IMG/VR virus record: IMGVR_UViG_3300049491_000350
Coordinates: 18,751 to 82,750 of that record
Reading direction: 5' to 3' (one strand)
DNA from: a virus
DNA: 64,000 nt
Numbering within the stretch: the first letter of the stretch is position 1; every line of letters starts with the position of its first letter. The notes beneath the pieces are model-generated. The model was not told the DNA's origin and ran no database searches. It was given only the letters and a program-made list of their open reading frames with translations. The translations under genes and the position numbers were made by a program. Below, in pieces: positions 54,622 through 60,895 of the stretch.

Positions 54622-54962
54622 TGCTTTGATTTTCTTGTGATAACAATGCAGTAGCCGTAGCCAATGTTTTTATTCATCTGTTTATCATGTACATCATATA
54701 TTTTGACTGGCAACTTTTCACCGGGTACATTGTACCTTTTAGCGTCAACCAGTTCCTTGTTTTCGTGTTCATAAAACATAAACGATTTAGATTTTATCTC
54801 TACGCCGTTTAAAAAATGCTGTACAGACATATCAAAAACAGAAGGGTCTGGCACTGGCTCAAACAAACACTTGTTAAACCAGATTACACTCTGTAATTCT
54901 GTCGCATCAATGATGCGGCCATAGTAACCATATTCACCTGATTCAATAAGCCTGTACAGCAT
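54618..54962 (-). CDS. Unknown 114-aa early protein
   Basis: Not recognised. Beta-rich with YYGRIIDATELQSVIWF and ending in IGYGYCIVITRKSKQ. A boundary palindrome lies 2 nt upstream of its start. Its stop overlaps the next gene (ATGA). Function unknown. Confidence 0.6.
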   Translation of the reverse strand: MLYRLIESGEYGYYGRIIDATELQSVIWFNKCLFEPVPDPSVFDMSVQHFLNGVEIKSKSFMFYEHENKELVDAKRYNVPGEKLPVKIYDVHDKQMNKNIGYGYCIVITRKSKQ

Positions 54963-54964
54963 TG

Positions 54965-54976
54965 TAAAATATTTTA
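54965..54976. repeat. Boundary palindrome TAAAATATTTTA (copy 16)
   Basis: Perfect palindrome 2 nt before the ATG at 54962 (minus strand), and just beyond the stop of the upstream gene. Confidence 0.85.
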
Positions 54977-54977
54977 A

Positions 54978-55391
54978 TTATTGTAAACCTTTGAGGGAGG
55001 CAAAGTATTTTTCCAGTTCTTCATCTTGCTTCTGTGAGATACCTGCTTGCTTGTTCTGTATGTATTCGTACCTTCTTTTAGATTCCTTATTCGCCTCCTC
55101 TTGTAGCTTCATCTCATGCTGGTAGCACAGGACGTTAAATTCATTACGGGTAAGGTTATGCTGGCGCATGTATGCCTGAATTTCCAATTCCCTTTGGTTT
55201 ACATACCCGGTAACACCAATAGGTAACGGGCAATGGCCTCCAATTGGAAGCCACATCAAATTTTCACCTCCGCCATCAGTAAGAAACATATCGCTCCGGC
55301 ACAGTGGGCAGAACTCGTAGTTCTCATCGCCATCGTCCTGTGAGTGAAGCCTTGACCAGTTAACCTTACATTGTTTACAGAAGAAACCCAT
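54978..55391 (-). CDS. Zinc-ribbon protein with coiled-coil tail, 137 aa
   Basis: CKQC at residues 5-8 and CPLC at about 28-31 form a zinc ribbon at the N-terminus. It is followed by a Gly-rich loop and a long charged helix (about 65-137, HEMKLQEEANKESKRRYEYIQNK). Such a zinc-binding plus coiled-coil layout suggests a small DNA- or protein-binding factor. It lies 6 nt downstream of the 39-aa zinc ribbon. Function unknown. Confidence 0.6.
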   Translation of the reverse strand: MGFFCKQCKVNWSRLHSQDDGDENYEFCPLCRSDMFLTDGGGENLMWLPIGGHCPLPIGVTGYVNQRELEIQAYMRQHNLTRNEFNVLCYQHEMKLQEEANKESKRRYEYIQNKQAGISQKQDEELEKYFASLKGLQ

Positions 55392-55397
55392 TGCTTG

Positions 55398-55517
55398 TTA
55401 ATTTATTTTGCCGCAGTAAGGGCATTGCTTTATTGCAGGCTTGCCCTTACTTGCGACAGTGATAGTGAATAGTTTCCTGCACCCTAAACACTTTATCCAT
55501 TTAGCTACCGCAATCAT
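55398..55517 (-). CDS. Zinc-ribbon micropeptide, 39 aa
   Basis: Read by hand. Two Cys pairs, KCLGC and CPYCGK, with a short beta hairpin between (RKLFTITVASKGK), make a complete minimal zinc ribbon. The start overlaps the stop of the ParB-like gene (ATGA, 55514-55517). Four overlapping neighbours make it a convincing small gene. Confidence 0.65.
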   Translation of the reverse strand: MIAVAKWIKCLGCRKLFTITVASKGKPAIKQCPYCGKIN

Positions 55518-56377
55518 GCGTTTTTAAGTAGCTTCTTAATTTCCCTTAACTTCTTGTCAATATTAAAGATGATGTCCATGCCATCAGCATCAGTCTTTTT
55601 ATCAAGCGGTTTTAATTCAGCCAGCACTTCGTCAATCATTGCAATAGGGTCTTTGTCTCCTGCCGCTTTTTTAGCAGTGGCTTTCTTTTTCGCCGCTTTC
55701 TTAACAACAGTTTTTTCTTTTACAACTTTGCCTGCCGCCTTCGCTTCTTTAATTACCTTCTTTCTTTTTTCTGCGGATGGCTCTGCCTTAGCAAGTTTAA
55801 CTGCGGCTGTTGGCTTGATAGTGCCATCGTGTATTGCTTCTTTTTCTTCAATAGAAAGCCCAGCCATAACGATATAGTTATCAACGTGCATACGGCTTAT
55901 GCCTAACTGCTCTGCAATCTGCACTGGCTTGTAACCGATATTAACCAGCCTTTTGCATAGCTCTGCTTTTTCCAGAGGTTCAAGCGGCTTGCTGTCATTG
56001 GAAGTCCACATCTGAATGAGCCTTTGCTCATCAGTAATTTTAACCGGGTTCAGTTCGCATAGAATATGGTTAAATTCATGCCCCCATTTCCTGATGAGTT
56101 CAACAGCAGCAATACGGCGATGCCCGTCAGTAGGTACGAAAGTTCCATCAGCCAGCAAATCACCTTTAATAGGCCTTTCCTGCCCGTTAGCTAACATTGA
56201 TTTGGCAAGCCCTTCAAGGTCTCCCATTTCTGTACGGACGTTCCAGCCAGTACGGATTTTAATTTTCTCAAATTCTACTTTGAATGTTTCCTTACCTCTG
56301 GTAAGGTGTTCCCTTGCACCTGCGCCAGATGTAACATCTGCGGAAGTGAGTTCTTTAATTGCGATTTTTTTGACCAT
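55514..56377 (-). CDS. ParB-like protein
   Basis: 287 aa. ParB/Sulfiredoxin-type N-terminal domain: NGQERPIKGDLL then the GHRR motif (residues 85-88, TDGHRRIAAVELI), which in ParB binds and hydrolyses CTP. A helix-turn-helix lies at about 150-175 (YKPVQIAEQLGISRMHVDNYI). A Lys/Ala-rich low-complexity linker (about 200-240) leads to a C-terminal dimerisation-like helix. Phage ParB-like proteins can regulate or act as nucleases. A bound site is not known; the boundary palindromes are possible targets but this is not shown. Confidence 0.75.
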   Translation of the reverse strand: MVKKIAIKELTSADVTSGAGAREHLTRGKETFKVEFEKIKIRTGWNVRTEMGDLEGLAKSMLANGQERPIKGDLLADGTFVPTDGHRRIAAVELIRKWGHEFNHILCELNPVKITDEQRLIQMWTSNDSKPLEPLEKAELCKRLVNIGYKPVQIAEQLGISRMHVDNYIVMAGLSIEEKEAIHDGTIKPTAAVKLAKAEPSAEKRKKVIKEAKAAGKVVKEKTVVKKAAKKKATAKKAAGDKDPIAMIDEVLAELKPLDKKTDADGMDIIFNIDKKLREIKKLLKNA

Positions 56378-56402
56378 CGTTTTTAAATTTTAATTGTTAT
56401 TA

Positions 56403-56510
56403 TTAAATGTTGAAAAATACTCCGAGTGCAGCACGGACAATAAAGTAAAGTCCGATTAAAATAGTGGCATTGAATTGCCAGCAGGTTTTCTTTTTACTGT
56501 GTACAGGCAT
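56403..56510 (-). CDS. Small membrane peptide, 35 aa
   Basis: Read by hand. Basic start MPVHSKKKTCWQF, then a single hydrophobic segment (ATILIGLYFIVRAALGVFF). It lies in the gap between the ParB-like and AP2 genes. The boundary-palindrome cluster lies 33-82 nt upstream. Coding is likely but unproved. Confidence 0.45.
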   Translation of the reverse strand: MPVHSKKKTCWQFNATILIGLYFIVRAALGVFFNI

Positions 56511-56542
56511 ATATTTTGTTTTTTGTTTTAGCGAAAGTAAAG

Positions 56543-56592
56543 TAAAATATTTTACAAAAAAAATATTTTTGATTTAAAATCAAAATATTTTA
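56543..56592. repeat. Cluster of three boundary palindromes (copy 17 and two near-copies)
   Basis: Copy 17 is perfect at 56543-56554. A core AAAATATTTT at 56560-56569 and a near-copy CAAAATATTTTA at 56581-56592 follow. The last two form an extended inverted repeat, AAAATATTTT then (T)GATTT with AAATC then AAAATATTTT, interrupted by one extra T. The last also includes the stop of the AP2 gene. This is the densest group in the window. Confidence 0.85.
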
Positions 56593-57090
56593 TACGTCAT
56601 TCAGTACGGCGGCAGCACCAAATACCTTTTTAGCCTCTGTATTGTAAGCCTGTGCAGCATCCGCCTCGTTGTCGTAATAGCCAATATGCTTATTGCTTTT
56701 GCTGCGACCCGGCTTAATCATAGCCTTCCATTTGCCAGCATGGTCAACCCATGACACGCCAAGATATTCAGAGGTACAGTTCCGTATCTCCGATTTGCTT
56801 TTGGCACGTTTAGCTTCGCCAGCAGTAACTACCTGCATATTAGCCCTCGTAACATTCAGTGGATTCCTGTCTCCATAAGTGATAGCCTGCTTTTTACGTG
56901 GGGTCATTATCATACGGGCAATGTATTCCCTGACACGCTTGCCCTCATTATTAACATACCTTATAGAAGGATACAATTGACCAGATGAACTTTTAACAAG
57001 TTCAATCTGGTTCTTAGTTATTGACTGTATGGCGGCAAGGTCGGACTTATCAATCCGCAACTCATGCCCATTGATTATTTTCTTTATCAT
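56590..57090 (-). CDS. AP2-domain protein with degenerate HNH-like start
   Basis: 166 aa. The C-terminal part (about residues 106-165, SEYLGVSWVDHAGKWKAMI, then HIGYYDNEADAAQAYNTEAKK) is a good AP2 DNA-binding domain. The N-terminal part has YGDRNPLNVTRANMQVVT, which resembles the last strand-helix of HNH nucleases but lacks the catalytic His pair. Such HNH-AP2 proteins are homing endonuclease relatives; here the nuclease seems lost. A boundary palindrome overlaps its start ATG, and the stop lies in another. Confidence 0.75.
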   Translation of the reverse strand: MIKKIINGHELRIDKSDLAAIQSITKNQIELVKSSSGQLYPSIRYVNNEGKRVREYIARMIMTPRKKQAITYGDRNPLNVTRANMQVVTAGEAKRAKSKSEIRNCTSEYLGVSWVDHAGKWKAMIKPGRSKSNKHIGYYDNEADAAQAYNTEAKKVFGAAAVLNDV

Positions 57091-57101
57091 AAAATATTTT
57101 A
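57090..57101. repeat. Boundary palindrome TAAAATATTTTA (copy 18)
   Basis: Perfect palindrome that includes the stop of the 126-aa gene and whose last A (minus strand) is the A of the AP2 gene ATG. Confidence 0.85.
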
Positions 57102-57479
57102 CGGTTTAACTGGTTGAGCTTTGGTGAATATGACGCTACGGTTCTTGCGTAGCTCATGCAATTCGTTTACTGTCTCGTACTCTGGAAACCACCAGATGCA
57201 AGTGTCGTCAGGTATTACAGGTGCTTGACCACAACATTGAGGTTGAACCTTACACGGCTCTGCAATGATAGGCGCATTAGTTAGTGCGCCTATGTATTCA
57301 GGTTTCAGCAGGGTATAGCCGCCATTCCAATCTTCATATTTCATTAGCTCTGCCCATATCTCATCGTAATGCTTATTGTCATTCAGCATCTCCTTTAGAA
57401 ACGACTTGCCTTCCGGCAGCAGTATTATTTTAAGGTCGCCTGTATTTAGCACCTCAAATGATAAACATTTTTCTGTCAT
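57099..57479 (-). CDS. Unknown 126-aa early protein
   Basis: Not recognised. It has a Cys-containing middle (EPCKVQPQCCGQAPVIPDDTC) and a Trp-rich start (YEDWNGGYTLL). No TM or signal. The upstream PAPS-reductase-like gene ends 4 nt before its start. Function unknown. Confidence 0.6.
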   Translation of the reverse strand: MTEKCLSFEVLNTGDLKIILLPEGKSFLKEMLNDNKHYDEIWAELMKYEDWNGGYTLLKPEYIGALTNAPIIAEPCKVQPQCCGQAPVIPDDTCIWWFPEYETVNELHELRKNRSVIFTKAQPVKP

Positions 57480-57483
57480 AGCT

Positions 57484-58344
57484 TTATTTTTGATTTGGTT
57501 TTAATTCAGTAAGAGACCATCCATCTTTGAAAGTAGCATCGCTTTCAATTTCCATGTCAATAAGAATATCAAGCAACTCCGGGTCATTGTCTGCGCCGTT
57601 CTGCAAGTCATTGAGAGAGCCAAGCACACAGAATTTGCATGACACCCTATCGTTGCCATAAGCGTAAGCAGGGTGAAAATCCCACCAGTTAGGAACTATG
57701 CCATTTTGCTTATACAGCCGCCTTGCCAAAGCCAGAGTTTCAATAGTTTGATTTTTGGTAGCCAGCACGTTTTCCAGAGTGAAATTAAATATGGGATACC
57801 AGTTCAAAAACAGTTTGTACTTAGGCTTATAATTAAGCAAGGCTTCCTCAACAGTCATGCCTTTATAGTAACTGGACGAGTTGCTTCTTATTGATAGAGC
57901 CTGCTTCTTAGCACGTTGTTTACTTTCATCAGACCGTATCCCTTCGCAACTGATAATAAGCGATTCGTTGGTACTGGTGAAGAAAACATTTATCGGCGCA
58001 CGTTTCAAATCGCTGGTGCAGTACCGGGCATTTGATGAACTCCAAAACGGCTTGCCAGTTCCTTGCAGCATTCTCATCCTGCGCTGCCAGTATTCAAGCA
58101 AACCAAGCCCATCCTTCCTTTTAATAACGTGCAAGGGTATATCATACTCATCAGAGCATTTTTGGCACTGTGGCAAACTTTCAGCCCATTCAACCCTGCC
58201 GAGGTCGGCATGTACAAGCCCAGCTATTGAAAACTTATTAGCCACAAGAGCCTGCACCATAGCATCGCCATCCTTGCCACCAGACACGGAGGCGTATAGC
58301 TTTGCGCCTTTCGATTGAGCCAGCCTTATTAACTCTGTTGACAT
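57484..58344 (-). CDS. PAPS-reductase/DndC-like PP-loop protein
   Basis: 286 aa. The PP-loop SGGKDG (residues 21-26) binds the adenylate or phosphate of ATP or PAPS. The further motifs are typical of this group: RYCTSDLKRAPI (108-119), CEGIRSDES (133-141), and CKFC (236-239), a Cys pair that may bind a metal cluster. DndC-type relatives install phosphorothioate in DNA; others in phages have unknown substrate. No DndA, DndD or DndE gene is visible. Its start overlaps the end of the 51-aa gene by 16 nt. Confidence 0.75.
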   Translation of the reverse strand: MSTELIRLAQSKGAKLYASVSGGKDGDAMVQALVANKFSIAGLVHADLGRVEWAESLPQCQKCSDEYDIPLHVIKRKDGLGLLEYWQRRMRMLQGTGKPFWSSSNARYCTSDLKRAPINVFFTSTNESLIISCEGIRSDESKQRAKKQALSIRSNSSSYYKGMTVEEALLNYKPKYKLFLNWYPIFNFTLENVLATKNQTIETLALARRLYKQNGIVPNWWDFHPAYAYGNDRVSCKFCVLGSLNDLQNGADNDPELLDILIDMEIESDATFKDGWSLTELKPNQK

Positions 58345-58484
58345 TGTGTATCCTTTTTAATTTCGCCAGCATTCGATGAATTGCTTTTTGCATTCACAGA
58401 ATAGCTGACTGTGATAACTGCCTTTTGATAACGCTTTACCATGTTTTTAAAGTAGGTAAGTTCCTTTCTTTCTTCTCTTGTCAT
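58329..58484 (-). CDS. Small basic unknown protein, 51 aa
   Basis: From MTREERKEL at 58484. The open frame runs upstream to 58565 through the hammerhead ribozyme, but that extension is non-coding RNA sequence (see the ribozyme entry). Basic, with a Lys-rich helix and a Ser/Asn-rich tail. It overlaps the PP-loop gene by 16 nt, so they are probably coupled. Function unknown. Confidence 0.6.
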   Translation of the reverse strand: MTREERKELTYFKNMVKRYQKAVITVSYSVNAKSNSSNAGEIKKDTQCQQS

Positions 58485-58504
58485 CGTTTGTATGTGCCTG
58501 TTAT

Positions 58505-58519
58505 AGTCTGCACCTGACT
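58505..58519 (-). ncRNA. Leader hairpin E10
   Basis: Stem AGUC/GACU with loop AGGUGCA on the minus strand, followed by AUAACAGGC. It lies between the ribozyme cleavage site and the ATG at 58484. Confidence 0.8.
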
Positions 58520-58522
58520 TTT

Positions 58523-58574
58523 GATTAAGACTGGCTTGCGCCAGTTTCGCCGCATGACGGCTCATCAGTTAATC
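58523..58574 (-). ncRNA. Type I hammerhead ribozyme HHR-E10
   Basis: Minus-strand RNA. Stem I GAUUAA/UUAAUC (6 bp). Core CUGAUGA, stem II GCCG/CGGC with loop UCAUG, core GAAA, stem III closed by a GCAA tetraloop, then GUC and the cleavage site. Predicted cut between C (complement of 58529) and U (complement of 58528). The cut frees the 5' end of the leader of the 51-aa gene. The upstream stop codon (58575-58577) is directly before stem I. Confidence 0.9.
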
Positions 58575-58799
58575 TTAATTAAATTCCAGTTTGTTATTCT
58601 CTGGGTTAAAATACCTTTTAGTTTCGCCACGCAATACGCCGCCTCTGTCTTTCATTGATGCAGTTATTAAATACCTTCCATCAGGCTGCTTCTTAACAGA
58701 GAAGCTACTCATGGTTTGCCCAAAAAATTTCAATGTCTCTTTAGTAAAAAAGAACGGTGCTGTTTCTTTTGTCGCTTCTTTGATTTGATAAATTGTCAT
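58575..58799 (-). CDS. Unknown 74-aa early protein
   Basis: It begins with ATKETAPFFFTKETLKFFGQ, a pattern I have seen in a family of small phage proteins of unknown function (F-F-x-x-x-T-x-K-F-F). The C-terminus is beta-like. A leader hairpin and a ribozyme lie upstream and another ribozyme is directly downstream. Function unknown. Confidence 0.6.
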   Translation of the reverse strand: MTIYQIKEATKETAPFFFTKETLKFFGQTMSSFSVKKQPDGRYLITASMKDRGGVLRGETKRYFNPENNKLEFN

Positions 58800-58819
58800 C
58801 GTTTATGAGTGCCTGTTAT

Positions 58820-58834
58820 AGACTGCACCTGTCT
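58820..58834 (-). ncRNA. Leader hairpin E9
   Basis: Stem AGAC/GUCU (covaries with AGUC/GACU of other copies), loop AGGUGCA, then AUAACAGGC. It is 20 nt before the ATG at 58799. Confidence 0.8.
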
Positions 58835-58837
58835 TTT

Positions 58838-58892
58838 GGTTAAGACTGGCATTGCTGCCAGTTTCGGCTATTGAAGCCATCGTCAGTTAACC
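58838..58892 (-). ncRNA. Variant hammerhead ribozyme HHR-E9
   Basis: Stem I GGUUAA/UUAACC. The core reads CUGACGA (position 7 is variable in hammerheads) but an extra U lies between this core and stem II (GGCU/AGCC, loop UCAAU). GAAA, stem III CUGGCA/UGCCAG with a GCAA loop, then GUC follow. Stems are intact; the extra U may lower or abolish cleavage. The stop codon of the 222-aa gene (58887-58889) lies inside stem I. Confidence 0.75.
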
Positions 58893-59555
58893 TTTTACGG
58901 GGTAAACAAAGCGAATATTATGACCCCATTTGCGTTTGCTATAATCTTCGCCAGATTCATGGAACGAGAAAGTAAAGCCTGCAACATTATCGGAAAGAAG
59001 GCTGTTATTGAACTGGTGTATAATGCTTTTATGTTGTTCTGACCAGTCAATAGTTTTATCGTTTTCATTTATCCAGCCAATTTCCTTACCGTATGAAGTG
59101 AAAACAATAGTGTTAATCAAATCAACCTTAATAGCAATCAAACCTTTGGATATTACAAACGGGTTGCCAATGATAATGCAGTTAAGCGTTTCTGCACCTC
59201 TCCAATTGTTTACGCTTTTGCCAGACTGAATAATGTCAGCAAGTTCCTCCACTGGCATATCATAATGCGAAGCCATGCCTGCAATGCTTATCCAGTTATT
59301 TACAAATTCAATGTAAACCCTCTCTGGCTTTACAGTCCTGATATTCTGTTTGGTTATCTTGTTAGCTTCCTTTTCATCTACATTTTCAAATGTAGAGACA
59401 TTGAACTGGTGAAGCAATTTATTGTCAGTGCGCCTGTATATTGAAAAGATTCCAGCAGTTTCAATACCATAGTTGTAAGTCCTCCGCTTGCCTTTGTAGT
59501 AAGCGTAACGTTCTTTGTTTGAACGGATAATTATTTCCTGTATTTTCTTGTCCAT
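58887..59555 (-). CDS. Unknown 222-aa early protein
   Basis: Not recognised. Alpha/beta with a start rich in Tyr and Lys and a C-terminal beta part with FTFSFHESGEDYSKRKWGHNIRFVYP. Stop TAA at 58887-58889 lies within ribozyme stem I. Upstream is a leader hairpin without ribozyme, plus a perfect boundary palindrome 44 nt from the start. Function unknown. Confidence 0.65.
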   Translation of the reverse strand: MDKKIQEIIIRSNKERYAYYKGKRRTYNYGIETAGIFSIYRRTDNKLLHQFNVSTFENVDEKEANKITKQNIRTVKPERVYIEFVNNWISIAGMASHYDMPVEELADIIQSGKSVNNWRGAETLNCIIIGNPFVISKGLIAIKVDLINTIVFTSYGKEIGWINENDKTIDWSEQHKSIIHQFNNSLLSDNVAGFTFSFHESGEDYSKRKWGHNIRFVYPVKG

Positions 59556-59575
59556 TTTGTTTGAGTGCCTGTTAT

Positions 59576-59590
59576 AGACTGCACCTGTCT
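59576..59590 (-). ncRNA. Leader hairpin E8 (no ribozyme)
   Basis: Stem AGAC/GUCU, loop AGGUGCA, then AUAACAGGCAC. No hammerhead core upstream; instead a perfect palindrome at 59599-59610 precedes it. Confidence 0.75.
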
Positions 59591-60157
59591 TTAGTTTTTA
59601 AAATATTTTACAAAGTATTCTCTGGCTGCTTTTTTGTATTCATCCTCACCACTTTCAAAGTCGCTAACCATCATCGCCAGAGATTCACATTCTGGAGATT
59701 TGCACCAGCCCATTTGAAACTCATTGTACTTTTCAAAGTATTCTTTGTCAGTATCACCCGGCTTTAATGTTATAAAGCCAAGCAGAGACACAAGCGATTC
59801 TATACTGTCCTGTGCAAACATTGTAGATGGCTTAAAGTCTATGCCTTCAAACAATATCTCATCACCTAAGCATACAGTATAGTCAACTTTTTCTCCACCA
59901 ATGTAAACAAGGTAAGCAGAGAGGTTAAGGTCAGGAATCTCTAAGCCACAAAGAAAGTTGTCATCATCCATTATAAATTCCTTTACAGATTCAATTGCAT
60001 CTTCAAACTCAATCCTTGTTTTAGGAGTTCTTTTATGTCCAAATTCTTTGAACAAATCCCATGCAACAGATTCACTTCTTTCATCAATCTGCGTAGTGTC
60101 AATCACCTTATCATTTCCATTAAGGTAAGTAACATTGTAAACGGTTCTATGTTTCAT
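59591..60157 (-). CDS. Unknown 188-aa acidic early protein
   Basis: From MKHRTVYNV at 60157. The frame is open to 60238 through the hammerhead, giving a false N-terminal extension that is identical to that of the 51-aa gene at 58484. Acidic, alpha/beta, with CLGDEILFEGIDF. Its C-terminus, VKYFKN, is encoded by the perfect palindrome at 59599-59610. Function unknown. Confidence 0.65.
   Translation of the reverse strand: MKHRTVYNVTYLNGNDKVIDTTQIDERSESVAWDLFKEFGHKRTPKTRIEFEDAIESVKEFIMDDDNFLCGLEIPDLNLSAYLVYIGGEKVDYTVCLGDEILFEGIDFKPSTMFAQDSIESLVSLLGFITLKPGDTDKEYFEKYNEFQMGWCKSPECESLAMMVSDFESGEDEYKKAAREYFVKYFKN
59599..59610. repeat. Boundary palindrome TAAAATATTTTA (copy 19)
   Basis: Perfect palindrome within the last codons of the 188-aa gene and 44 nt upstream of the next start, at a junction that lacks a ribozyme. 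Confidence 0.7.
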
Positions 60158-60177
60158 GCGTTGTATGTGCCTGTTAT

Positions 60178-60192
60178 AGTCTGCACCTGACT
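60178..60192 (-). ncRNA. Leader hairpin E7
   Basis: Stem AGUC/GACU, loop AGGUGCA, then AUAACAGGC, 20 nt before the ATG at 60157. Confidence 0.8.
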
Positions 60193-60195
60193 TTT

Positions 60196-60247
60196 GATTA
60201 AGACTGGCTTGCGCCAGTTTCGCCGCATGACGGCTCATCAGTTAACC
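60196..60247 (-). ncRNA. Type I hammerhead ribozyme HHR-E7
   Basis: Stem I GGUUAA/UUAAUC (one G-U pair), CUGAUGA, stem II GCCG/CGGC with loop UCAUG, GAAA, stem III CUGGC/GCCAG plus A-U with GCAA tetraloop, GUC. Predicted cut between the complements of 60202 and 60201. Stem II and III sequences match HHR-E10. The stop codon of the 184-aa gene is in stem I. Confidence 0.9.
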
Positions 60248-60796
60248 TTCCTTCTCATCAGTGTGAGGGAAAAACCTGCCATCTCTGGTAAAATAATATT
60301 CGTTTATTATGATAGTTTCCTTTACTGATTCTTCCCCGGTAAGGTAGTCGTATTCATTGCTTAATATAGTAAGGTAGTCTCCTGCAATTTCTTCTTTGAA
60401 CTCATCATCAATAGTATCAACTTCATTGTCAAAATCATACTCATTCTCTGGTGTAACAGTAGTTTTATCTGTGCCATCAGAATACTTTTCAACCAGAGCA
60501 TTGTATGCCAGCCTATGCTTCATTGCAGTTTTGTATGTGTCGCAACTTTCGCCATGCTCTTTAATAATAAGGTCAACAGTGTCAGATGCTGTATTTGACA
60601 GGACAATGCTGCAAAACCTACCTCTATCAATATCAAACCCATTAATCTTAATGCCAACATTTTCAGCATCTGAATAGATGTTTTCATACCATCTGTCATC
60701 TACATTTATGTTTGCAAAATGATTCATTGCAACCTCTTTCGCTTTGTCGTTAAGTTCTTCAAACTTGAAAACTTTTGTTCTTATTGTTTTACTCAT
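60242..60796 (-). CDS. Conserved phage early protein, 184 aa
   Basis: From MSKTIRTKV at 60796; the frame is open to 60886 through the ribozyme, but that part is RNA. It begins TIRTKVFKFEELNDKAKEVAMNHFANINVDDRWYENI, a start I recognise from conserved uncharacterised phage early proteins (a short helix, then a WYE/WxxF motif). The C-terminus is acidic. Stop TAA lies in stem I of the ribozyme. Function unknown. Confidence 0.7.
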   Translation of the reverse strand: MSKTIRTKVFKFEELNDKAKEVAMNHFANINVDDRWYENIYSDAENVGIKINGFDIDRGRFCSIVLSNTASDTVDLIIKEHGESCDTYKTAMKHRLAYNALVEKYSDGTDKTTVTPENEYDFDNEVDTIDDEFKEEIAGDYLTILSNEYDYLTGEESVKETIIINEYYFTRDGRFFPHTDEKEG

Positions 60797-60817
60797 AACA
60801 TTATTGCAGCCTGTTAT

Positions 60818-60832
60818 AGTGTGCGCCTCACT
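60818..60832 (-). ncRNA. Leader hairpin E6
   Basis: Stem AGUG/CACU with loop AGGCGCA: both stem positions and one loop base differ from other copies while pairing is kept. 21 nt before the ATG at 60796. Confidence 0.8.
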
Positions 60833-60835
60833 TTT

Positions 60836-60895
60836 GGTTAATACGCTGCTGCAATTACAGCAGCGTTTCAGGTATTGAACCCTCATCAGTTAACC
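60836..60895 (-). ncRNA. Type I hammerhead ribozyme HHR-E6
   Basis: Stem I GGUUAA/UUAACC (perfect), CUGAUGA, stem II GGGU/ACCU (one G-U pair) with loop UCAAU, GAAA, a long 9-bp stem III ACGCUGCUG/CAGCAGCGU with a 6-nt loop. The cleavage triplet is GUA instead of GUC, which hammerheads tolerate (NUH). The stop codon of the 140-aa gene is in the CUGAUGA core (60886-60888). Confidence 0.85.
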
